A DNA stretch of 64,000 nt from Paucisalibacillus globulus DSM 18846 (GCF_000482485.1 NZ_AXVK01000029.1:40820-104819); one strand, 5' to 3'. Shown: positions 18,115-27,449, counted from the stretch's first letter. Numbers and translations: made by a program. Notes: generated by a model from the sequence alone, not told the origin.

Positions 18115-19101
18115 ATGCAGAGAGTAGGGCTAGTTGGATTAGGTTATATGGGAAGAGCCCATTTAGAAGCTTACCGGAATATAGCTTATGCGGAAGTGGT
18201 TGCGATTTGCACACGTAATGGAGATCGTGAGGTAGAGAACCTATCCGACTACAACTTTATTTCAAATTATGAAGAGCTGCTAATGCGAGATGATATTGAT
18301 ATAGTTGATATTTGTCTTCCAACCTATTTACACGAAGAGTATATTATTAAAGCTGCACGAGCTAAGAAACATATTATTTGTGAAAAGCCACTAGCTTTAT
18401 CGGTGGAATCAGTAAAACGAATCGTTGATGAGGTAGAGAAGTGTGGAGTGAAATTGTTTGTTGGGCATATTCTCCGTTTTTGGCCAGAATACCAAGCAAT
18501 TAAGGAATATAGTCAGACAGAGAAGTTAAAGGATATTGAAATTGTGCATGCACAGCGATTAGGACAACTACCAACATGGAGTACTTGGTTTCAACACCCT
18601 GAGAAAAGCGGAGGTGCGTTATTTGATCTTCACCTTCATGATATTGATTTTGCTCATTATCTTTTGGGAGAAGTAAAGTATGTCTACGCTCAAGGTTCTC
18701 AGAATCTGCATGGTGCTTGGAATCATATTATGACAACGCTTACTTTTAAAAGTGGGGCAATAGCCTTTGTTGAAGCTTCCCATCGAATGCAGGTAGGATA
18801 TCCTTTTACCATGACGTTTCGTGCGCAATCAGGTAAAAGCACCTTAGATTTTCGGTTAATAGCTGGGGAAAATATTGAAAGTGTCCATAACAGTAGTATG
18901 GTTTTATATGAAAATGAAAAGCTTACTGAAGTGGATGTTGATGAGGCAGATGCCTTTCAAAATGAACTTTCCCATTTTGTAACATGTGTAGAACTTAACC
19001 AGGAGGATAAAATAGTGCCATTAGATGACGTTCTATATGTTATCCGATTATTGGAAGCTATTAATCTATCACTTGAAACTGGTCATGAGGTACATATTTA
19101 A
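18115..19101 (+). CDS. Gfo/Idh/MocA-family oxidoreductase
   Basis: This 328-residue enzyme has Rossmann motif VGLVGLGYMGRAHLEAY, EKP motif in KHIICEKPLALS and GGALFDLHLHDIDFAHYLLG with the catalytic His/Asp. ATG start after GGGGAGGATGTC. A sequence resembling half of the LacI operator (TAATGGTTTACA, around 18054-18065) lies in the gap before it, so internal control is possible. Together with the preceding dehydrogenase and the TIM-barrel protein it could form an oxidise/cleave/reduce pathway for a glycoside, as known for 3-keto-sugar routes. This is an inference. Confidence 0.9.
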   Translation: MQRVGLVGLGYMGRAHLEAYRNIAYAEVVAICTRNGDREVENLSDYNFISNYEELLMRDDIDIVDICLPTYLHEEYIIKAARAKKHIICEKPLALSVESVKRIVDEVEKCGVKLFVGHILRFWPEYQAIKEYSQTEKLKDIEIVHAQRLGQLPTWSTWFQHPEKSGGALFDLHLHDIDFAHYLLGEVKYVYAQGSQNLHGAWNHIMTTLTFKSGAIAFVEASHRMQVGYPFTMTFRAQSGKSTLDFRLIAGENIESVHNSSMVLYENEKLTEVDVDEADAFQNELSHFVTCVELNQEDKIVPLDDVLYVIRLLEAINLSLETGHEVHI

Positions 19102-19158
19102 ATATTGGATTCATTATTTTTACTATATACCAAAATCAAATCTAAGGGGGTTTTAGCA

Positions 19159-20142
19159 ATGAGTAAGTTTTTAAAAGTGTTTGCTTTATTTGTATTAATT
19201 ATGGTGCCAGCACTCGCAGCATGTGGATCAGAAGATACTTCAAGTAATGGAGGAGATTCTGGTGATTCCGGTGACTCCGGAGACAAGTATAAGATTGGTA
19301 TTTTGGCACCGGCTGTAACACATGGTTGGGTAGCTGCAGTTGCGTATCATGCAGAAGCTCGTGCTAAGGAATTATCTGAAGAAATTGACTACAAAATCCA
19401 CACAAGTAGCGATGCATCAGAAATGACTTCTCAATTAGATGACCTAATTACATGGGGAGCGGATGCTATTGTAGCGTTTCCGCAATGGGAAGGAATGGAA
19501 GTTCCAATTCAGCGTGCATTAGATGAAGGAATTGAAGTGGTTAACTTTGATATTGTCATTGATGTTGAAGGTGTATATCGTGTTGCTGGTGACAACTATG
19601 ACATGGGTGTCCAAGGTGCTAATTATGTAGTAGACAAGATTGGGACAGAAGGGGAAGTGGTTCTATTAGAAGTACCTTCATCTGGTTCTGTATCCGAATT
19701 ACGTAAAAGCGGGTTCCTAGAAACCATCGAGGAAATTGCTCCAGATATGAATATTCATACGTACGCTACACAGTTTACAAGAGAAGACGGATTGAAGGAT
19801 TTTGCAGATATTCTTACAAGCTTAGATAAAATTGATGCTGTATTCTCATTAGATGATGAAACATCAATCGGTGTCTTGCAGGCAATTAGCGAAGCTGGAA
19901 GAACAGATATTCAAGTGGTAACTGGTGGTGGAGGTATGCAAGAATACTTTGAAATGATGCCAGAAAACGAAGATATTTGGATTCAATCCGCACTTTACAG
20001 CCCAGCAATGGTAAAAGACGCAGTGGATACAGCTGTTAAGATTCTAAAGGGCGAATCTGTTGAAATGGAAACTATCATCCCTACAACTGTAGTTGATAGA
20101 GACAATTATGAAGAGTTCCTTGACTCTGGGTCTCCATACTAA
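19159..20142 (+). CDS. Sugar ABC transporter substrate-binding lipoprotein (ribose-type)
   Basis: The start at MSKFLKVF, after CTAAGGGGG, gives a signal peptide with lipobox LAACGS (Cys near 22), then a Ser/Gly/Asp linker. The mature part is a type-1 periplasmic-binding fold (YKIGILAPAVTHGWVAAVAYHAEARAKEL ... WGADAIVAFPQWEGMEVPIQRALDEGIEVVNFD). It is the extracellular receptor for the ATPase and permease that follow. A hairpin terminator sits between it and the ATPase gene, which is common and raises receptor levels relative to the membrane parts. The ligand is probably a sugar or sugar-like compound. Confidence 0.92.
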   Translation: MSKFLKVFALFVLIMVPALAACGSEDTSSNGGDSGDSGDSGDKYKIGILAPAVTHGWVAAVAYHAEARAKELSEEIDYKIHTSSDASEMTSQLDDLITWGADAIVAFPQWEGMEVPIQRALDEGIEVVNFDIVIDVEGVYRVAGDNYDMGVQGANYVVDKIGTEGEVVLLEVPSSGSVSELRKSGFLETIEEIAPDMNIHTYATQFTREDGLKDFADILTSLDKIDAVFSLDDETSIGVLQAISEAGRTDIQVVTGGGGMQEYFEMMPENEDIWIQSALYSPAMVKDAVDTAVKILKGESVEMETIIPTTVVDRDNYEEFLDSGSPY

Positions 20143-20190
20143 AATGGATATATGGGAGATATTTCCCTGAACAAGTAAGAAAAAATAAGG

Positions 20191-20221
20191 GGGGGTTATG
20201 GCTTAGCTATAGCCCCTTTTT
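20191..20221 (+). terminator. Terminator/attenuator after the binding-protein gene
   Basis: Stem GGGGTTAT...ATAGCCCC is followed by TTTTT. It probably lowers expression of the downstream ATPase and permease genes. Confidence 0.75.
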
Positions 20222-20438
20222 GCAAAAGTCTGTAGTTTAATAGTTTGTTGCATTTAAGGGTTTTACTCATGAAAAGTATGTTTAAAATACGAAGTAACAA
20301 GTTCCTTAGCTTCTTGATTAGGGCACATGCTCTGGTTGACAGGGCTCAAGTTACGTCGCATTTTCCATCAATAGACAAATGGAATTTTTAAAACTAGTTA
20401 TTAAGAATGAATTCACTTTAAAAAGCTTGGGTGATTAC

Positions 20439-21959
20439 ATGAAAATCGAAATGAAAAATATACGAAAATCCTTTGGTAATAATGATGTTTTAAAGGATGT
20501 TACCTTATCTGTTCAAGGCGGAGAAATATGTGCATTACTTGGAGAGAATGGTGCAGGTAAATCTACATTAATGAACATTCTTGGTGGAGTTTTACCAACG
20601 GATTTAGGAACTATTTTAATCGATGAAAAAGAAGTGAAATTTGAAACACCTGCTGATTCACAGGAAGCTGGCATTGCATTTATCCATCAAGAACTAAATT
20701 TAATAAATGATCTTCCTATCTATGAAAATATGTTTCTCGGTCGTGAACGCAAGACAAAGAGAGGAAGTCTTGATTTAAAGCAAATGTACAATAAAACTGC
20801 AGAGATTTTTGACCAGATGAACGTGAATTTAGATCCAGGAAAAATGGTTCGGGATTTGGATGCATCTTACAAACAGATTGTGGAAATCTGCCGTGCGATG
20901 ATGATGAATGCATCTATTATTATCATGGATGAGCCAACCACTTCTTTAACAGATACAGAGATTGAACGCGTTTTTGAAATGGTGAGGACGTTAAAAGAGA
21001 ACAATGTTGGGATTATTTTTATTTCTCATAAATTAAATGAAGTAAAAGAAATTTGTAATAAGTACATTGTTTTACGGGATGGGAACTTAATATCAAATGG
21101 GGATGTAAATAATGTTACGAAAAAAGATTTAGCTAGTTATATGGTGGGTTTTGATGTACGAACCGAGTCATTACGTAGAGAGTCAAGTGATGAAAAAGTT
21201 GGAAAAGAAGTTTTACGTGTGGAAGGTTTAACAGATAATCGCCATTTTCGGGATATTCATTTTACCATTAGAGCTGGTGAAATTGTCGGAATAACCGGGC
21301 TACTTGGTGATGGACGAAGTGAACTCTTTCAAGCAATCTTCGGTGCGGACCATTATAATTCAGGAAAAATATTGTTAGAAGGACAAGAGGTAACGATTAA
21401 AAGTACTTCTCAAGCAATTAAAAAGGGGATAGCCTACCTACCGCGTAATCGAAAGGAAAATGCCATTCTTAAAGATATGGACATCATTGAAAATGCTTCT
21501 ATTGTAACATGGTCCATGTTTTCAAAACGTGGTGTGATCAACACTTCTAGACACCAGAAGCTATTTGAAGAGCAACGGGATTCCCTACGGATTAAAATGG
21601 GTGAAATGACAGATAGTATTACAAGCCTTTCAGGGGGAAATCAGCAAAAGGTTGTTTTATCAAAATGGTTAGCAGCTAACCCTAAAGTATTGATTCTGGA
21701 TAACCCGACCCAAGGTGTTGATGTTGGTGCAAAGGAAGATATTTACGATATTATTCTAAAACTAGCGGAAGAAAATATTGCCATTGTTGTGTTATCTAGC
21801 GAGGCACAAGAAATTACCCGTGTTTGTGATAGAGCACTTGTCATGTATCATGGGGTAATTCAAGGTGAGGTTTGTGATGAAATGATGAATGAACAAACCA
21901 TCATGAATTTAGCTACAGGTGGGGAAATTGGCGAAGAGAAAGGAGTACACCAACTATGA
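20439..21959 (+). CDS. Sugar ABC transporter ATP-binding protein (RbsA-type, two ATPase domains)
   Basis: The start at MKIEMKNIRKSFG gives 506 residues, the usual RbsA length; the in-frame ATG 20 codons upstream lacks a ribosome site. Domain 1 has Walker A GENGAGKST, a degenerate signature (LDASYKQ) and Walker B IIIMDEPTT. Domain 2 has the expected degenerate Walker A (GLLGDGRSE), a canonical LSGGNQQ signature and Walker B VLILDNPTQGVDVGAK. In most relatives this reads DEPT, so the catalytic Glu of domain 2 is replaced by Asn. The stop overlaps the permease start (ATGA), so translation is coupled. It energises sugar uptake. Confidence 0.92.
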   Translation: MKIEMKNIRKSFGNNDVLKDVTLSVQGGEICALLGENGAGKSTLMNILGGVLPTDLGTILIDEKEVKFETPADSQEAGIAFIHQELNLINDLPIYENMFLGRERKTKRGSLDLKQMYNKTAEIFDQMNVNLDPGKMVRDLDASYKQIVEICRAMMMNASIIIMDEPTTSLTDTEIERVFEMVRTLKENNVGIIFISHKLNEVKEICNKYIVLRDGNLISNGDVNNVTKKDLASYMVGFDVRTESLRRESSDEKVGKEVLRVEGLTDNRHFRDIHFTIRAGEIVGITGLLGDGRSELFQAIFGADHYNSGKILLEGQEVTIKSTSQAIKKGIAYLPRNRKENAILKDMDIIENASIVTWSMFSKRGVINTSRHQKLFEEQRDSLRIKMGEMTDSITSLSGGNQQKVVLSKWLAANPKVLILDNPTQGVDVGAKEDIYDIILKLAEENIAIVVLSSEAQEITRVCDRALVMYHGVIQGEVCDEMMNEQTIMNLATGGEIGEEKGVHQL

Positions 21960-23023
21960 TACCAAATAAGAAATCTAGTTTAGCAGATTCAGGTCAAGGA
22001 AAAAAGACGTTCATAGGGTGGTTTAAACATAAATGGTCCAATGATCCACTTTTTAGTATTCTAATTGCCCTGATTATTATGGTCATCTTACAAACGTTAA
22101 CCTTGGGCTTTGATTATCAGTCATTTGGTGAATGGTTCCAATCCTGGAGTAATAACTGGATTAATATTTTACGAAATAATGCAGGTATAGGAATCGTTGC
22201 TTTAGGTATGACCTTTGTTATTATGACAGGGGGAATTGACTTATCTGTTGGTTCAACCTTAGTCATTACTGGAGCTTTTGCTATGTATCTATTAGATACT
22301 GGAGCACAGGGGATACTAGGTGCAGTAGGAATTACTGGTGTTCCTGCTATCATTCTAACGATTGTTTTAGTACTAGTATTTGGATATCTATTGGGTGCAC
22401 TAATTGGTGTTTCCATTACAAAAGGGATGGTACCACCATTTATCGCAACACTTGGTGCTATGATGATATTCCGGAGTGTGACCCAACATTTTGCACAAGG
22501 ATATAATACAAAGGTTCCAGTTGAATTTCTGCAAATTTCTAGCTTTAAAATTGGCAACCTTATGATTATGCCGATTATCTATTGGGCAATTATCGCATTA
22601 ATTCTGTATTACGTATCGAAACGAACAACTTTTGGTAGGCAGATTATTGCGGTTGGATCGAATGAAAGAGCGGCAAAGCTTTCCGGAGTTAATATTAATA
22701 AAGTGAAGCTTCGCGTGTATGCCTTAATGGGTCTGTTAGTATCTATTGCTGCGATTATTCAGGTTTCTCGTATTGGTTCGATGGACTTTTCAAATGCTGG
22801 ACGTGGTATGGAGATGGATGCAATTGCCGCAGCTGTTGTTGGTGGGACAAACATGCTTGGTGGCCGCGGCTACATCCTCGGTACAGTATACGGTATGCTA
22901 ATCATAGCCGTAATGAATAATCTATTAAATCTATTCGGCGTACCCCCATTCCTCCGAGAAGCCTTTAAAGGCGTCATCGTAATTGTCGCAGTACTTTTAC
23001 AGAGAAAAGAGAAAACAGCCTGA
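21956..23023 (+). CDS. Sugar ABC transporter permease (RbsC-type)
   Basis: This 355-residue membrane protein has about ten hydrophobic segments. It carries the RbsC family signature GMTFVIMTGGIDLSVGSTL (about residues 82-100) and, near the C-terminus, AIAAAVVGGTNMLGGRGYILGTVYG, the loop that touches the ATPase. Overlap of 4 bases with the ATPase gene. The N-terminal extension (SGQGKKTFIGWFKHKWSND) is longer than usual and polar. A complete REP element begins 4 bases after the stop. Confidence 0.92.
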   Translation: MIPNKKSSLADSGQGKKTFIGWFKHKWSNDPLFSILIALIIMVILQTLTLGFDYQSFGEWFQSWSNNWINILRNNAGIGIVALGMTFVIMTGGIDLSVGSTLVITGAFAMYLLDTGAQGILGAVGITGVPAIILTIVLVLVFGYLLGALIGVSITKGMVPPFIATLGAMMIFRSVTQHFAQGYNTKVPVEFLQISSFKIGNLMIMPIIYWAIIALILYYVSKRTTFGRQIIAVGSNERAAKLSGVNINKVKLRVYALMGLLVSIAAIIQVSRIGSMDFSNAGRGMEMDAIAAAVVGGTNMLGGRGYILGTVYGMLIIAVMNNLLNLFGVPPFLREAFKGVIVIVAVLLQRKEKTA

Positions 23024-23027
23024 TTTG

Positions 23028-23181
23028 GGTGCCTGTCACTTCTCGAAATAACTCGAAAATTGTCGAGCGGTAGAGGAATTAGACTTCTAGGAATACAAAT
23101 AAAAAAGTCCATTTCAGCAGATGTATTGAAATGGACTTTTTTTCGACATTATTATACAAAATTCGGGTAGTGACAGGCACC
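23028..23181. repeat. REP-like repeat copy 5: complete 154-bp element with inverted ends
   Basis: Left end GGTGCCTGTCACTTCTCGAA (with TCGAAAATTGTCGA) and right end ATTCGGGTAGTGACAGGCACC form terminal inverted repeats of about 20 bases. In between is a stem with arms AAAAGTCCATTTCA and TGAAATGGACTTTT (23102-23140). This is a MITE- or REPIN-like unit. It sits inside a likely operon, 4 bases after the permease stop and 24 bases before the next gene start. Confidence 0.92.
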
Positions 23182-23205
23182 ATTAACAAAAATAGGAGGG
23201 GTAAT

Positions 23206-23886
23206 ATGGGTAATATTGTTTATGCGAATGTGGGTAAGGTTGTTGGTAATGTTGAAGTAGTGGATTCATTTGAACGGGTGAGAGATAGAACGGTGTTGTT
23301 TGATTTGGAAAAAATAGACTTTGTTGGCGGCCAAGGGGATCATAGAATATATATTCCAGCTACTATGATTGGTTCTGTACAAGGGGAGAATGTTTTTGTT
23401 TATCACGAGTTAGGGCTGTATCCTTTTTTCCAAAAAGCGAAAAAGATAATATTGGAGTCCGGTGTACCGAAAGGGGTCTTTCGATTACGTAGAATAATAG
23501 AAAGTAAGAAAAATAGATCTGTTATTGCGAGTGATCTTGTTGTGCTTTCTACGGTATTTGGCGAACCAGAAAGAATTGTTATTAAACATAGTCCAATGGA
23601 GATGCAACCAGCTCATGTTATTGTCATGATAAGTTTTAATGGGGGAACGATGGCACATGTGGATTATACCTTTACTGGCAAAGAATATATCGAGCTTGAA
23701 TGGAGCGGAATTGGGCAGATTATTGAGTTCAACAGTGCTGAAATGAACCCAATGAATTTAGTGGTAAATTTACCACTGACTTTACAATATCATGTGGAAT
23801 CTATTTTAGAGACTTCAATGAATCAGAATTCCGTTTGGAAAGATTTCCAGAGATTTCAACAATTAGTTGGAGGTGCTGATGAGTGA
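23206..23886 (+). CDS. Unrecognised protein of the sugar locus, 226 residues
   Basis: The ATG start follows a strong AGGAGGGG; an upstream in-frame start would run through the repeat element and is rejected. The protein begins MGNIVYANVGKVVGNVEVVDSF and is mostly beta with no signal peptide, membrane segment or known catalytic motif. It appears soluble. The stop overlaps the next gene's GTG by 4 bases, so the two are translationally coupled and the protein probably works with the Gfo/Idh enzyme that follows. I do not recognise the family and assign no function. Confidence 0.75.
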   Translation: MGNIVYANVGKVVGNVEVVDSFERVRDRTVLFDLEKIDFVGGQGDHRIYIPATMIGSVQGENVFVYHELGLYPFFQKAKKIILESGVPKGVFRLRRIIESKKNRSVIASDLVVLSTVFGEPERIVIKHSPMEMQPAHVIVMISFNGGTMAHVDYTFTGKEYIELEWSGIGQIIEFNSAEMNPMNLVVNLPLTLQYHVESILETSMNQNSVWKDFQRFQQLVGGADE

Positions 23887-24857
23887 AAATAGGGATGATG
23901 AGCTTTGCACACATGCATGCATATAGTTATGCGGAATGTTTAATGGGATTAGAGAATGTTGAGTTGGTTGGCATATTTGACGATGATGTTTCCCGAGGTG
24001 AGAAAGTAGCTGAGAAATTTCAGACAACACATTATGCTGAACAGCAAGCATTTCTTGAACTTGAAATGGATGCGGTAATAATTTGTAGCGAGAATGTTCG
24101 TCATAAAGAAATGGTGTTCAATGCTGCTAGAGCTGGTAAGCATATTTTATGTGAAAAGCCGATAGCGACTACAGCTCGAGATGCACAAGAGATGATAGAC
24201 GTCTGTGAGGAAAGTGATGTGATTTTACAAATTGCCTTTCCAGTACGTTTTAGTCCTGCTATTCAACACGTCAAGCAGTTAATTGATGATGGGGAGATTG
24301 GAGAAATTATTGCATTTCGTTCCACAAATCGTGGACAAAATCCTGGTGATTGGTTTGTAGATGAAAAACAAAGTGGTGGAGGTGCTGTTCTTGACCACAC
24401 GGTACATATGGTGGATATCATGCGCTGGTATTTAGGGGAAGAAGTTGTAAAAGTGGATGCGATTGTTGATTCTTATTTTCATGGTGTAACTATTGATGAT
24501 GCCGGATTGCTCACATTGGAATTTGAAAATGGCGTTATTGCTTCCCATGATTCCAGTTGGTCTCGTTTTACGGAATACCCAACCTGGGGGGATGCTTGCC
24601 TTGAAGTTATTGGAACGAAGCGGACTATAAAGGTAGACAGTTTTGGGGAATACTTACGTATGTTTACTAGTGGAAGAAAATCCTTGAGCCATGTTTTATA
24701 TGGAAGTGATATGGATCTCGGTCTAATTAACGATTTCGTTGACTGCATAGAAAAAGGTCGTGAGCCTTCAATTACAGGACATGATGGATTAAAGGCATTG
24801 GAAGTAGCATTAGCGGCATATGAAGCGGGAGAAGGTGCCTGTCACTTCCCGAAATAA
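23883..24857 (+). CDS. Gfo/Idh/MocA-family oxidoreductase with repeat-encoded C-terminus
   Basis: A GTG start overlaps the preceding stop. The 324 residues include an unusual nucleotide loop (GMMSFAHMHAYSYAECL in place of GxGxxG), the EKP motif in KHILCEKPIATT and GGGAVLDHTVHMVDIMRWYLG with catalytic-type His/Asp. The last residues, GACHFPK and the stop, are read directly from the head of a REP repeat: GGT GCC TGT CAC TTC CCG AAA TAA. The original stop has therefore been replaced by repeat insertion. The fold should tolerate this short tail. Probable role: sugar oxidation or reduction within the ABC-linked locus. Confidence 0.9.
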   Translation: MKIGMMSFAHMHAYSYAECLMGLENVELVGIFDDDVSRGEKVAEKFQTTHYAEQQAFLELEMDAVIICSENVRHKEMVFNAARAGKHILCEKPIATTARDAQEMIDVCEESDVILQIAFPVRFSPAIQHVKQLIDDGEIGEIIAFRSTNRGQNPGDWFVDEKQSGGGAVLDHTVHMVDIMRWYLGEEVVKVDAIVDSYFHGVTIDDAGLLTLEFENGVIASHDSSWSRFTEYPTWGDACLEVIGTKRTIKVDSFGEYLRMFTSGRKSLSHVLYGSDMDLGLINDFVDCIEKGREPSITGHDGLKALEVALAAYEAGEGACHFPK

Positions 24858-24940
24858 CTCGAATTTTGTCAGATGGAAAAAAGCTATTCAATTACTTGAG
24901 TTTATTAAAATACTACTCAAGTAATCGAATAGCTTTTTAT
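24834..24940 (+). repeat. REP-like repeat copy 6, overlapping a gene end, with hairpin
   Basis: The head begins inside the oxidoreductase coding frame and supplies its stop codon. It is followed by TCGAATTTTGTC and a long stem, arms AAAAAGCTATTCAATTACTT and AAGTAATCGAATAGCTTTTT (about 24876-24938), that can terminate transcription. Confidence 0.9.
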
Positions 24941-25155
24941 TTTTTGTAGATAGGAAAAAAATCTTTCTTCTTTGTTATTTAGGCCCCCTGATACCTAACT
25001 GGAATATTGTTACGAATTTTCAAATAAAATATTAACGAAGTATTTTACAATTTAAGATTCTGATTAAATTTCTAAATCCCTAATAAGGGTGGTCGATTAT
25101 TTTGTGTTTGGACAGGGATAGAAGAATCACAAAAAAAATGAAGGAGGAAGTTATC

Positions 25156-26433
25156 ATGAAATATAAAAAGCTTATTTTGTTTATGATTTTGTTAATAGCC
25201 AGTGGGATGTTATTTGCTTGTAGTGACAAAGATTCAAAAAGCAGTAGTTCAGAGGAAAATGTGGATGTAATAGAGTTGAATTTGTATAGTTGGAGACCAG
25301 AGGATAGAAAGGCATATGAAAAATTTATTGAGGTATTTGAATCTGAGAATCCTGGTATCAAGATTAACTTTCAGCCATTTGAGTCTACGGAATATAACAC
25401 GATATTAACGAATTCATTGGTGTCTGGTTCTGGTCCAGATATTGTACAATTACGTCCTTATTCTGGAACGAAATCAATTGCAGACAATGGGTATCTTACA
25501 CCATTAAATGATGTGCCTGGTGTAATGGAAATTGAAGAATCCTTCTTAGAAGCTGCGAAGGGTAGTGACGGGCAAGTATATGGTGTACCAACTACACTTA
25601 ATGCTGGCGTCATTTTCTATAACAAAGATATTTTTGAGGAATATGGGTTAGAAGCCCCTGAAACCTGGGATGATTTACTTCAAGTGAGTAAGGAATTGAA
25701 GAACAACGGAATTATTCCAATTGCTCAGGCAGGGCGTGCTGCATATCTATTATCTATGTTACATGGTGTAATCAGTCCATCTGCATATGGTGGTAATGAC
25801 TATGTCGATGAAATTATTGCGGGTAATACAGACCTAACAGATCCCAAAATGCTAGAAACACTGGAAAGAATGCAAGAAATAGAACAATATTTTCCAGAAG
25901 ATTTTATTGCTTTAGATGATAATGATGTTCAAGCACTATTTTATGCAGGGGAAGCAGCTATGTATATCAATGGAGACTATCGGTTAGGAACATTTGAAAC
26001 GAATGCACCGGACATGAATATTGGCGTAGTACCTGGTTTAAAAGCAGATGGCCCAAATAATCCGCTAGTTATGAATTGGGTAGACGGGTCTTACGGTGTT
26101 GTGGAACATTCGGAACATAAAGAAGAAGCGTTGAAATTCATAGAGTTTATGGCTACAAAGGAATTCGGTCAACTATTTAGTGATGAGCTTAATCGCTTAA
26201 GTGCCATTAATGGTGTGGAACCGAAACATGAATTGGTACAGCAAATTACAAAAGCATCTGAAGCAAATACTACTCCATACTTATTATTAGTATATTTTGG
26301 TGAGGGGTCACCAACAACCAAAACGGTTTTTGAAGACTCGCTGCAAGGAATGTATCTAGGAGAAATTACAAAGGAACAAGTTTTAGAAGATGCACAGAAA
26401 AATGTTGAAAGAGTAGCGACAGAAGTAGAATAA
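25156..26433 (+). CDS. Sugar ABC transporter substrate-binding lipoprotein (CUT1)
   Basis: The start at MKYKKLILF follows AAGGAGGAAG. Lipobox LFACSDK (Cys near 21). The 425-residue product is a family 1 extracellular solute-binding protein: ELNLYSWRPEDRKAYEKFIEVFE at the N-terminus and SGSGPDIVQL plus YGVPTTLNAGVIFYNKDIFEEYG, typical of maltose/oligosaccharide receptors. Two MalF/MalG-type permease genes follow. No ATPase is encoded here, so a shared MsmX-type ATPase elsewhere is likely. Separate from the ribose-type importer upstream, but possibly serving the same pathway. Confidence 0.93.
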   Translation: MKYKKLILFMILLIASGMLFACSDKDSKSSSSEENVDVIELNLYSWRPEDRKAYEKFIEVFESENPGIKINFQPFESTEYNTILTNSLVSGSGPDIVQLRPYSGTKSIADNGYLTPLNDVPGVMEIEESFLEAAKGSDGQVYGVPTTLNAGVIFYNKDIFEEYGLEAPETWDDLLQVSKELKNNGIIPIAQAGRAAYLLSMLHGVISPSAYGGNDYVDEIIAGNTDLTDPKMLETLERMQEIEQYFPEDFIALDDNDVQALFYAGEAAMYINGDYRLGTFETNAPDMNIGVVPGLKADGPNNPLVMNWVDGSYGVVEHSEHKEEALKFIEFMATKEFGQLFSDELNRLSAINGVEPKHELVQQITKASEANTTPYLLLVYFGEGSPTTKTVFEDSLQGMYLGEITKEQVLEDAQKNVERVATEVE

Positions 26434-26507
26434 CATTTTCATAGTGAATAAGTGAATACACAATCAACTTGACTTGATTGTGTATTCCAATTTTTGGAGG
26501 GGTAGCA

Positions 26508-27449
26508 ATGTCTTCTCAAATAAATGACAACGGTTATTTTCAAAAAAGAAAATTAAGAAAACATATGGTTCATTTGTTTTTACTGCCTGCAGCAGTATTA
26601 TATGGAGTTTTCCAGTTATATCCTTTGATTTCTGCTGCGTTGAATAGCTTTTATTCCTTTAATGGATTCGACAAAGATCAATTTATAGGGTTAAAGAACT
26701 TTATCGTACTATTTACGGAGGAACCTTATAAAAGTACTTTCTTTAATGCATTTAAACATAATTGGATATATTTTGGTGTTACGGTTTTGACACAGTTAAT
26801 GATTTCCTTGCTTCTTGCGTTAATTATACATAGCAAAATTAAAGGAAAAGAACTTTTCAAAAGTATTTTCTTTCTACCTAAATTATTATCTGTAATCGTA
26901 ATCGGTTTTCTTTATAGTCTTATTCTAAATCCTACAAGAGGGGCGCTAAATAATTTATTAGAAGCCATTGGGTTCGAGGAATTAACTAGGCCCTGGTTAG
27001 GTAGTATGGATACTGCTTTATTTAGTGTTATTTTCGTTGATAGTTGGGCCTCAATCGGTTTCTCCATGTTAATTTTCTTAGCTGGGTTACAGGCAATTGA
27101 ACCAGAAATATTTGAGGCTGCAAAAATAGATGGTGCTAATTGGTTTACTGTACTAAGAAAAATTACCATCCCGATGTTAGGACCGTCCTTATTAGTTATG
27201 TCCGTGTTGGTGTTTATCGGTTCTTTTGAGACATTCGAATACGTCTATGCTATGCAAGGCTCTTCAGGGGGGCCCTATTATTCAACGGATGTATTAACGA
27301 CATTTTTTTATCGATTAGCATTTGGAACTACGGATGGTGGGCAATCTATCGGCCTTGGTTCTGCAATCGCAGTTATTTTATTTATCATAATTGGATTGGC
27401 AACAACAATAATGCTACTAATCTTCAGACGTAAAGACTTCGATAGATAG
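26508..27449 (+). CDS. Sugar ABC transporter permease (MalF-type)
   Basis: The start at MSSQINDNGYF follows GGAGGGGTAGC, giving 313 residues with six membrane segments. The cytoplasmic EAA loop reads EAAKIDGANWFTVLRKITIPMLGP, the contact site for the ATPase. The gap of 74 bases after the binding-protein gene contains a weak repeat of AATCAACTTGACTTGATT, which could form a small hairpin. Twelve bases separate it from the second permease. Confidence 0.93.
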   Translation: MSSQINDNGYFQKRKLRKHMVHLFLLPAAVLYGVFQLYPLISAALNSFYSFNGFDKDQFIGLKNFIVLFTEEPYKSTFFNAFKHNWIYFGVTVLTQLMISLLLALIIHSKIKGKELFKSIFFLPKLLSVIVIGFLYSLILNPTRGALNNLLEAIGFEELTRPWLGSMDTALFSVIFVDSWASIGFSMLIFLAGLQAIEPEIFEAAKIDGANWFTVLRKITIPMLGPSLLVMSVLVFIGSFETFEYVYAMQGSSGGPYYSTDVLTTFFYRLAFGTTDGGQSIGLGSAIAVILFIIIGLATTIMLLIFRRKDFDR

